A stretch of 64,000 bases of DNA from Planomonospora sp. ID67723 (GTDB lineage Bacteria > Actinomycetota > Actinomycetes > Streptosporangiales > Streptosporangiaceae): assembly GCF_015711605.1 (NCBI RefSeq), contig NZ_JABTEZ010000002.1, positions 806,001 through 870,000 on the forward strand, in the 5' to 3' direction. Under the pieces are notes generated by a model, which was given only the letters and a program-made list of their open reading frames with translations, had not been told where the DNA came from and searched no databases. Of this stretch, positions 58,451-64,000 are shown piece by piece. The position numbers and the translations under genes are program-made. The first letter of the stretch is position 1. Every line of letters starts with the position of its first letter.

Positions 58451-59463
58451 GACCGGCGACCGCAGTTCTGGAGACGGCCCGCCGACCCCGCCGGAGCGGC
58501 CGGTCCGGCGGCTTGGCGGACGTCCCCCGGTGGCATGCCGAAAGCCCGTTTGAACGCCCTGCAGAACGCCGCCTCGGACTGGTAGCCGAACCGGCGGGCG
58601 ACGGCCGAGAGCGGCTCCGGCGTCTGCCGGAGATGCGCGTGCGCCAGGTGCATGCGCCACCGGGCGAGGTAGCGCATGGCGGGTTCGCCGACCAGGCCGG
58701 TGAACCGCGCCGAGAAGGCGGAGCGCGACATACCGGCCTCGCGCGCGAGCGCGGCGACGGTCCACTCCCGTTCGGGCGCGCGGTGGATCGACGTGAGCGC
58801 CCGTCCCACCTGCTCGTCGCGGAGGGCGGCCAGCCAGCCCCGGTTCGCCTCGGGCGCCGAGTCGAGCCAGGAGCGGATCGCCTGGATGACGAGGATGTCG
58901 GCGAGCCGGGTGATGACGGTCTCCCCGCCCGGCCGCAGCGCCAGGGCCTCGCGTGAGATGAAGCGCAGCGTGCTGTGCAGCCAGCCGGCGTCGTCGTCCC
59001 AGGCGTCGATCTGCAGGACCTGGGGAAGCTGCGCGACGAGCCGCTGGGCCACCACGTGGTCGAAGCGGACCACGCCGTAGGTGACGTGCGCGGGGTCCCC
59101 GCCGCCGCCGTGGCGCATGATCTCGTATCGCTCGCTGATCTGCTCCACCGGTATCCCGAAGAGCGGTTCGGTGCCCGCCTGCGGGCTGCTCCGCAGGCGG
59201 TGCGGGGTGCCGTGCGGGATCAGCGTGAGGCTGCCCTGCCGGAGCAGGCGCGGCCCGGCCCCGTCGACCTCGAGCCAGCAGTGACCCGCGGTGACGACCT
59301 GGAACGTCATGAGCCCGTCGAGCGCCGGCACGTCGATCCCCCACGGTGCGGTGAGCTCGGCCCGGCAGTAGAGGGTGCCGGTGAGCCGGAGCAGGTGCAG
59401 GGCCTCGCCGAGGAGGTCGGCCGGGGGAGGGAAGGCGCGGGCGGCACTCGGCATAGGCGTCAT
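58447..59463 (-). CDS. AraC-family regulator with cupin domain
   Basis: A 338-residue activator. An N-terminal cupin (~30-210) of the AraC_binding_2/cupin_6 type (TAGHCWLEVDGAGPRLLRQG, IPHGTPHRL) and a C-terminal double helix-turn-helix: EWTVAALAREAGMSRSAFSARF and PLSAVARRFGYQSEAAFCRAFKRAFG. ATG 59463 or 59454 is the start. It diverges from a DUF4345 gene, the probable target. The stop codon shares bases with that of the NmrA gene. Confidence 0.9.
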   Translation of the reverse strand: MTPMPSAARAFPPPADLLGEALHLLRLTGTLYCRAELTAPWGIDVPALDGLMTFQVVTAGHCWLEVDGAGPRLLRQGSLTLIPHGTPHRLRSSPQAGTEPLFGIPVEQISERYEIMRHGGGGDPAHVTYGVVRFDHVVAQRLVAQLPQVLQIDAWDDDAGWLHSTLRFISREALALRPGGETVITRLADILVIQAIRSWLDSAPEANRGWLAALRDEQVGRALTSIHRAPEREWTVAALAREAGMSRSAFSARFTGLVGEPAMRYLARWRMHLAHAHLRQTPEPLSAVARRFGYQSEAAFCRAFKRAFGMPPGDVRQAAGPAAPAGSAGRLQNCGRRS

Positions 59464-59594
59464 CGTGTCACCGCGCCCGGCCGGGCGTCCATGGAATCGG
59501 ACGAACGGCAAAAAGGGCTGGACTCCTGATCATTGTTTGTCCATGCCTGCCATTCCAGGGTGGATTTCCCAGTCAATGTGAGGAATGGAGAGAA

Positions 59595-60008
59595 ATGCAG
59601 GACTCGAAAGTGCTGAAATCCGTGCTGCTCGTCGCCGGTCTCGTCGCGGTCGGGATCGGCGGGGCGATCCTGTTCGCGCCCGCCGCCTTCCACGGGGTCA
59701 ACGGCATCGAGCTCGGCGGCGACAGCAATCTGCTCAGTGAGATGCGGGCGCCGGGCGGCATGCTGCTGGCGATCGGCGCACTGGTCGTGCTCGGAGCGTT
59801 CGTCTCGCGGCTGGCGTTCACCGCCGCGGTCGTCGGCGCTCTGAGCTTTCTTTCCTACGCGTCGTCCCGCGTCCTCGGCATCGCGGTGGACGGAATGCCG
59901 GCGGGCGGGCTCGTGCTGGCGACCGTTCTGGAGGCGGTCATCGGACTGGCGTGCGTCTCCGTCCTCCTCCGGTACCGCCACGACGGCGTGAGGACGGGCT
60001 CGCACTGA
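59595..60008 (+). CDS. DUF4345-like small membrane protein
   Basis: A 137-residue protein with four membrane helices (KSVLLVAGLVAVGIGGAILF, GGMLLAIGALVVLGAF, LAFTAAVVGALSFLSYASS, GLVLATVLEAVIGLACVSVL). SEMRAPGGMLL between helices is the DUF4345 hallmark. ATG 59595 has GGAGAG two to three bases closer than ideal. It diverges from the AraC regulator. Function unknown. Confidence 0.8.
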   Translation: MQDSKVLKSVLLVAGLVAVGIGGAILFAPAAFHGVNGIELGGDSNLLSEMRAPGGMLLAIGALVVLGAFVSRLAFTAAVVGALSFLSYASSRVLGIAVDGMPAGGLVLATVLEAVIGLACVSVLLRYRHDGVRTGSH

Positions 60009-60150
60009 GCCGCCGCCGCACCGGCGAGGCCGAGGACGCTCTCGTGGCGGAGGGTTGCCGAAGTTGATCGCGAGGCTCCCTCCGGCCCCGGAGGGAGGCC
60101 GCGGCGGGGGCGGGGCGCGGGGTCTCCGCCCGGCAGCCGTACCCGCCGGT

Positions 60151-60173
60151 TAATTGACAGATTAATTTTTCCA
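60151..60173 (+). promoter_or_regulatory. AT-rich leaderless promoter of ArsR-type gene
   Basis: TTGACA (60154-60159) lies inside TTAAT-TGACAG-ATTAA, a palindrome; ATTAAT (60161-60166) ends seven bases before ATG 60174. No ribosome site is seen. The palindrome could be the autoregulator's operator. The -35/-10 spacing is not canonical. Confidence 0.4.
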
Positions 60174-60836
60174 ATGTTCCATGGCGGTGTGGCCGCAACC
60201 GAGATGACGCTCATGGACGAGCCCGACCGCCTGCGCCTGGCGCTCACCCCGATCCGCAGGCGGCTGCTGGCCCGGCTGCGCGAGCCCGGTTCCGCCGTCC
60301 AGCTCGCCGCCGAGCTCGACCTGCCCCGCCAGCGGGTGAACTACCACTTCAAGGCGCTGGAGCAGGCCGGGCTGATCGAGCTGGTGGAGGAGCGCCCACG
60401 GCGCGGTTTCACCGAACGCGTCATGCGCGCCACCGCCAACGCCTTCTTCGTCGACCCCGGCGTGCTCGCCCCACCCGGCGGGACCGGCCAGGACGGGGGG
60501 GACGGCGGGGACGGGAGCGGGATCGACGGCGGGTTCCACCGCATCGCCGACCGGTACGCCGCCGAACACCTCGTCGAGGCGGCCGCCGGAACGGTGCGCG
60601 AGGTCACCCGCATGGCCGACGCCGCCGACCGGCGGGGCGTCCGGCTGCTGACGTTCACTCTCGAGGCCGAGGTGCGCTTCGGCGCCCCGGACGACGTGCA
60701 CCGCTTCACTGACGAGCTCGCCGAGGCGGTCGCGCGGGTCGCGGCCCGGTTCGACACCCCCGGCGGGCGGCCGTACCGCCTCGTCGCCGGAGGACACCCC
60801 ACTCCCGGCGTTCAAGGAGCCGAAGATGACAGATGA
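60174..60836 (+). CDS. ArsR-like winged-helix regulator
   Basis: A 220-residue regulator: IRRRLLARLREPGSAVQLAAELDLPRQRVNYHFKALEQAGLIELVEERPRRGF (quoted in part) is the DNA-binding domain. The rest is an effector domain with low-complexity DGGDGGDGSG. ATG 60174 is tentative (leaderless); ATG 60204 and 60213 are alternatives. It overlaps the SRPBCC gene by 11 bases, a common ArsR-SRPBCC pairing in which the regulator controls the ligand-binding protein. Confidence 0.85.
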   Translation: MFHGGVAATEMTLMDEPDRLRLALTPIRRRLLARLREPGSAVQLAAELDLPRQRVNYHFKALEQAGLIELVEERPRRGFTERVMRATANAFFVDPGVLAPPGGTGQDGGDGGDGSGIDGGFHRIADRYAAEHLVEAAAGTVREVTRMADAADRRGVRLLTFTLEAEVRFGAPDDVHRFTDELAEAVARVAARFDTPGGRPYRLVAGGHPTPGVQGAEDDR

Positions 60837-61554
60837 GCCGTTCTCCGTCGAGGTGACCATCTCCGCTCCCGTCGGGGAGGTGTGGAACGCCCTGCGCGAC
60901 CCCGAGCAGATCCGCCGCTGGCACGGGTGGCACTTCGACGGCCTGGACAAGGAGATCGAGGCCATCTACCGCCAGGACGTCGTCGAGTCGGCCGCCGAGC
61001 ACCGGCTGGAGGTCCAGGGGGGTGACCGGTTCGAGCTGGCCGATCTCGGAGGCCGGACCCGGTTGCGGATCACCCGCGCCCCGCGCGGCGGCAACCCGGA
61101 CTGGGACGCCTACTACGACGACATCAGCGAGGGCTGGGTCACCTTCGCCCACCAGCTCAGGTTCGCCCTGGAGCGGCACCCGGGCGCCGACCGGCGGACC
61201 GTCTTCCTCTCCGGCCGGGCGAGCACACCGGTGCTGCAGGCCGCCGGTCTCGCGGCCGTGGCCGGGCTGCCCGCGGGGAGCCCGTACGAGCTGGCGGCCC
61301 CCACCGGGGAGACGCTCACCGGCGAGGTCTGGTTCCGCTCGGCCCGCCAGCTCGGCCTCACCGTCGACGGCTGGGGCGACGGCCTGCTGGTCGCGGCGCA
61401 GAACCCCGTCTCGCCCGCCGCGCCGGGCGGCGCCGCGATGATGGTGCTCACCGCCTACGGCCTCGGAAACGAGGAGTTCGCCGCGCTGGAGGCGCGCTGG
61501 AACGCCTGGTGGGAGCGGCACTTCCCGGCGGAGCCCGACGGGCAGGCCGGGTAG
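60826..61554 (+). CDS. SRPBCC/AHSA1-domain protein
   Basis: A 242-residue protein. FSVEVTISAPVGEVWNALRDPEQIRRWHGW is the AHSA1 start (quoted in part), ending about residue 130 in YYDDISEGWVTFAHQLRFALE. The second half (~135-242) is a similar-sized extra region (TVFLSGRAST, ELAAPTGETLTGEVWF). ATG 60826 has AAGGAG nine bases upstream. Co-translated with the ArsR regulator. Ligand unknown. Confidence 0.85.
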   Translation: MTDEPFSVEVTISAPVGEVWNALRDPEQIRRWHGWHFDGLDKEIEAIYRQDVVESAAEHRLEVQGGDRFELADLGGRTRLRITRAPRGGNPDWDAYYDDISEGWVTFAHQLRFALERHPGADRRTVFLSGRASTPVLQAAGLAAVAGLPAGSPYELAAPTGETLTGEVWFRSARQLGLTVDGWGDGLLVAAQNPVSPAAPGGAAMMVLTAYGLGNEEFAALEARWNAWWERHFPAEPDGQAG

Positions 61555-61574
61555 CCGGGCCGGCGGGCGGGGGC

Positions 61575-61910
61575 TCAGCCGCGGGGAAGCGCCTCGATGG
61601 TCTCCATGTGCTTCTCGCCCCACTCGCCGAGGGGGACGAGCGCGGTGTTGAGCGAGTGGCCGAACTCGGTCAGCGAGTACTCCACCTTCGGCGGGACCTG
61701 GTGGTAGACCTCCCGGTGCACGAGGCCGTAGGACTCCATCTCGCGGAGCTGCTGGATCAGCATCTTCTCGCTGACACCCGAGACCGCCCGCCGCAGCTCG
61801 CCGAACCGGAGGGGCTCGTGGTGGAGCGCCCACAGGATCAGGGCCTTCCACTTGCCGCCCACGACGTCGACCGCGGCGTCGAGGCCGCAGCTGTAGGTCC
61901 GCTTCTTCAT
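61575..61910 (-). CDS. HxlR-family regulator
   Basis: A 111-residue winged-helix regulator. CGLDAAVDVVGGKWKALILWAL is the HxlR signature with the N-terminal Cys, followed by FGELRRAVSGVSEKMLIQQLREME (quoted in part). ATG 61910 has GGAGGG four bases upstream. It diverges from the first imine-reductase-like gene; a 7-base inverted repeat lies between. The conserved Cys may sense electrophiles or quinones (family knowledge), so the neighbouring reductases may be induced by such stress (inference). Confidence 0.9.
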   Translation of the reverse strand: MKKRTYSCGLDAAVDVVGGKWKALILWALHHEPLRFGELRRAVSGVSEKMLIQQLREMESYGLVHREVYHQVPPKVEYSLTEFGHSLNTALVPLGEWGEKHMETIEALPRG

Positions 61911-61937
61911 CGCGCCCTCCATGCTTACAAAAAGGTG

Positions 61938-61962
61938 AGTACCTGAAAAAATAGTAGGTACT
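61938..61962. promoter_or_regulatory. Probable HxlR operator
   Basis: AGTACCT (61938-61944) and AGGTACT (61956-61962) are perfect complements 11 bases apart in an AT-rich gap. HxlR regulators bind such repeats, so this is a good candidate operator for both divergent genes. Confidence 0.65.
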
Positions 61963-62071
61963 TGAGGAAAGTTCAGCACGGCACCAGCATCGGAACGCAC
62001 CCGGCGACCGCGGCCTGATCCGGAGCGGGGTGCTCACGACGCGGGACGGACCGATTCTGAACGGAGCATGC

Positions 62072-62965
62072 ATGACCGACGACAACCGCACACCGGTGAC
62101 GGTCATCGGACTGGGCGCGATGGGGAGGGCGCTGGCCGGGGCGTTCCTCGACAACGGCCACCCCACGACGGTGTGGAACCGTACGGCGGGCAGAGCCGGA
62201 GAGCTCGCCGCCCGGGGGGCGGCGGTGGCCGCCACCCCCGGCGAGGCGATCACCGCGAGCCCGGTCGTGGTGGTCTGCGTGCTGGACTACGACGCCGTGC
62301 ACGAGGTGCTCGACCCGGTGGCCGGCTTTCTGGCCGGCCGGACCCTGGTGAACCTCACCAACGGCACGCCCGGACAGGCGCGCAGGACGGCCGGATGGGC
62401 GGCCGGGCACGGTGCGCACTACCTGGACGGCGGCATCATGGCGGTTCCCCCGATGATCGGGGGAACCGGGGCGTTCATCCTCTACAGCGGATCGGCTGAG
62501 GCCTTCGGCGCGCACGAGCGGACCCTCGGCGTCCTGGGCTCGGCCATGAACCTGGGAGAGGACACCGGCCTCGCGTCGCTGTACGACGTTGCGCTGCTCA
62601 GCGCGATGTACGGGATGTTCGGCGGGTTCCTCCACGCCGCCGCGCTGCTCGGCTCGGAGGGGATCCCGGTCTCCTCGTTTACGCCGTTGCTGGTCTCGTG
62701 GCTGCACGCCATGACCGGGAGCCTGCCCGAGATGGCGAAGGCGGTCGACTCGGGCGACCACCCGGCCACCGGGTCGAACCTGGGGATGCAGGCGGCGGCC
62801 TACGTCAACCTGCTGGAGGCCAGCCGGGACCAGGGCGTCGGCACCGAACTGGTGGAGCCCATGAGGGCCCTGCTCGACAGGGGCGTCGCCGCGGGTCACG
62901 GCGGTGACGGCCTCGCCAGCCTGGTCGGGCTGCTGCGCGCGGAGCCGGTGAAGCTCCATGGCTGA
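62072..62965 (+). CDS. Imine-reductase-like NAD(P)-dependent oxidoreductase, copy 1
   Basis: A 297-residue enzyme of the beta-hydroxyacid dehydrogenase/imine reductase family. VIGLGAMGRALAGAFLDNGHPTTVWNRT is the NADPH-binding start (quoted in part). Asp in SLYDVALL replaces the Lys of beta-hydroxyacid dehydrogenases, which is a mark of imine reductases. ATG 62072 has CGGAG six bases upstream. It shares most of its N terminus with the next gene, so the two arose by duplication. Substrate not known. Confidence 0.87.
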   Translation: MTDDNRTPVTVIGLGAMGRALAGAFLDNGHPTTVWNRTAGRAGELAARGAAVAATPGEAITASPVVVVCVLDYDAVHEVLDPVAGFLAGRTLVNLTNGTPGQARRTAGWAAGHGAHYLDGGIMAVPPMIGGTGAFILYSGSAEAFGAHERTLGVLGSAMNLGEDTGLASLYDVALLSAMYGMFGGFLHAAALLGSEGIPVSSFTPLLVSWLHAMTGSLPEMAKAVDSGDHPATGSNLGMQAAAYVNLLEASRDQGVGTELVEPMRALLDRGVAAGHGGDGLASLVGLLRAEPVKLHG

Positions 62966-63029
62966 AGCGTTCACGACCGGCACAGGCACGACCGGCACAG
63001 GCACGACCAGGATCGAAACGGAGCAGACG

Positions 63030-63920
63030 ATGGATCACGGCGACCGCGCACCGGTGGCGGTCCTGGGCCTGGGCCCGATGGGCCGGGCGTTGGCCGGGGC
63101 GTTCCTCGACAACGGCCACCCCACGACGGTGTGGAACCGAACGGCGGCCAGGGCGGACGCCCTCGTCGCCCGGGGCGCCGTGCGTGCGGACACGGTCGCC
63201 GAAGCGGCCGGGGCGAGCCCGCTGGTGATCGCCTGCGTGATCGACTACGACGCCGTGCAGGAGATCGTCGCTCCCGCGGCCGGCGCGCTGAAGGGCCGGA
63301 CCCTGGTGAACCTCACGGCCGACTCGCCCCGCCGCGCCCGCACGATGGCCGCGTGGGCCGGCGAGCACGGCATCGACTACCTCGACGGCGCGATCATGTC
63401 TCCCACCGCGACCATCGGGGGGCCGTCGGCCGTCGTCCTCTACAGCGGGCCGGAGGAGGTCTACCGGACCCACCGGCCGGCGCTGGCGAGCCTGGGCGGC
63501 ACCGCCGTGCACCTCGGCACCGACCCCGGGCGGGCGGCGGCGCACGACGTGGCGCTGCTCGACCTGTTCTGGACCTCCATGAGCGGCCTGGTCCACGCCT
63601 TCGCCCTGGCCGCCGCCGAGGGTGTCACCGCCCGCGAACTCGCCCCCTTCGCCCGGGGGATCGCCGACCTGCTGCCCCCCATCATCGACGGGTTCGCCGA
63701 CGGGATCGACGCCGGGCGCCATCCCGGGGACGACTCCACCATCCGGTCGGCCCTGGCGGGGATGGAGCACATCGTGCACACCGCGGGCTCCCACGGCATC
63801 GACACCGGCGTGCTGAGCGCCGCCGCGGCCGTCGCCCGGCGGGCCGTCGAGGAGGGCCACGGGGACGACGGCTTCTCACGCCTGGCCGAGACGCTGAGGG
63901 GAGCGGTGCCGAGGGGGTGA
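63030..63920 (+). CDS. Imine-reductase-like NAD(P)-dependent oxidoreductase, copy 2
   Basis: A 296-residue paralogue of the preceding protein. GLGPMGRALAGAFLDNGH and TTVWNRTAARA are almost the same, but later parts differ widely. Asp in AHDVALLD stands at the imine-reductase position. ATG 63030 has CGGAG six bases upstream and aligns with the paralogue start. The earlier ATG 62958 would add a low-complexity TTGTGTTGTGTTR leader coded by direct repeats (62981-63010), so I reject it. Probably same operon and regulator. Confidence 0.85.
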   Translation: MDHGDRAPVAVLGLGPMGRALAGAFLDNGHPTTVWNRTAARADALVARGAVRADTVAEAAGASPLVIACVIDYDAVQEIVAPAAGALKGRTLVNLTADSPRRARTMAAWAGEHGIDYLDGAIMSPTATIGGPSAVVLYSGPEEVYRTHRPALASLGGTAVHLGTDPGRAAAHDVALLDLFWTSMSGLVHAFALAAAEGVTARELAPFARGIADLLPPIIDGFADGIDAGRHPGDDSTIRSALAGMEHIVHTAGSHGIDTGVLSAAAAVARRAVEEGHGDDGFSRLAETLRGAVPRG

Positions 63921-64000
63921 GGAGGGCCGGCCGAGCCGCGGGAACCGCCGTGCGGGTCTGCGCCCTAACCTCCGCGCCGTCCGGAGGAAACGTTTGCTCT

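Noticed and set aside
62958-63029. Earlier start for the second imine reductase
   Set aside because: It would add a Thr/Gly tract from DNA repeats; ATG 63030 has a ribosome site and aligns with the paralogue.
63921-64000. Possible gene start at the window end
   Set aside because: Only a CCGGAGGAAACG ribosome-like stretch is seen; no coding sequence is available to judge.

Overview
The window is high-GC actinobacterial chromosome with frequent GTG/TTG starts, many 4-nt ATGA/GTGA stop-start overlaps and many probable leaderless genes. Gene content points to a spore-forming actinomycete of the Streptosporangium/Nonomuraea kind (inference, not proven). Gene order from about 4.6 to 46 kb matches, from recalled synteny, the conserved block around Mycobacterium tuberculosis Rv2182c-Rv2204c (plsC, arsA-like, SRPBCC, fadD15, pimB', NlpC/P60, dnaQ-uvrC fusion, trpD, ctaE-qcrCAB, ctaF/ctaD/ctaC, adoK, erpA). 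No rRNA, tRNA, CRISPR array, insertion sequence or prophage was seen.

Layout. 0.1-4.6 kb: DUF3043 membrane protein, PspA-PspAA envelope-stress pair, and a Ser/Thr kinase with a repeat linker and an external sensor domain. 4.6-9.6 kb: nadA, erpA, adenosine-kinase-like PfkB protein, Hrp1-like CBS protein, and TusA with cysteine desulfurase (NAD and Fe-S/sulfur supply). 9.7-18.4 kb: the aerobic respiratory island, ctaC-ctaD-ctaF on the plus strand and ctaE-qcrC-qcrA-qcrB on the minus strand, with a secreted L,D-transpeptidase between them. 18.5-28.5 kb: degenerate receiver, trpD, stand-alone RAM protein, exonuclease-GIY-YIG fusion, a two-component system, a phosphotransferase, an NYN nuclease and an NlpC/P60 hydrolase.

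28.5-29.4 kb is an 0.9-kb gene-free stretch holding an 87-bp tandem duplication, a Crp-like site and a clear c-di-AMP (ydaO/yuaA) riboswitch in front of a second NlpC/P60 hydrolase that appears to start with CTG. 30-35.7 kb: a tightly overlapping metallopeptidase-M48-pimB' operon, then a membrane diguanylate cyclase translationally coupled to an orphan glycine-betaine-type binding protein. 35.8-46 kb: acyl-CoA synthetase, phosphoesterase, SRPBCC, ArsA/Get3 ATPase, small acidic protein, ROK glucokinase, EEP-family protein, secreted repeat protein, esterase and acyltransferase.

46-64 kb is more accessory. It is a series of regulator-target cassettes: MarR/DoxX, sulfatase-homocysteine methyltransferase, DUF885, MerR-VIT/vWA, TetR/NmrA, AraC/DUF4345, ArsR-SRPBCC and HxlR/two imine-reductase paralogues. 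Several carry readable palindromic operators. The least described parts are the MerR-VIT/vWA operon with two operator half-palindromes placed inside a leaderless promoter, the cyclase/binding-protein pair, and the CTG-initiated riboswitch-controlled wall hydrolase.
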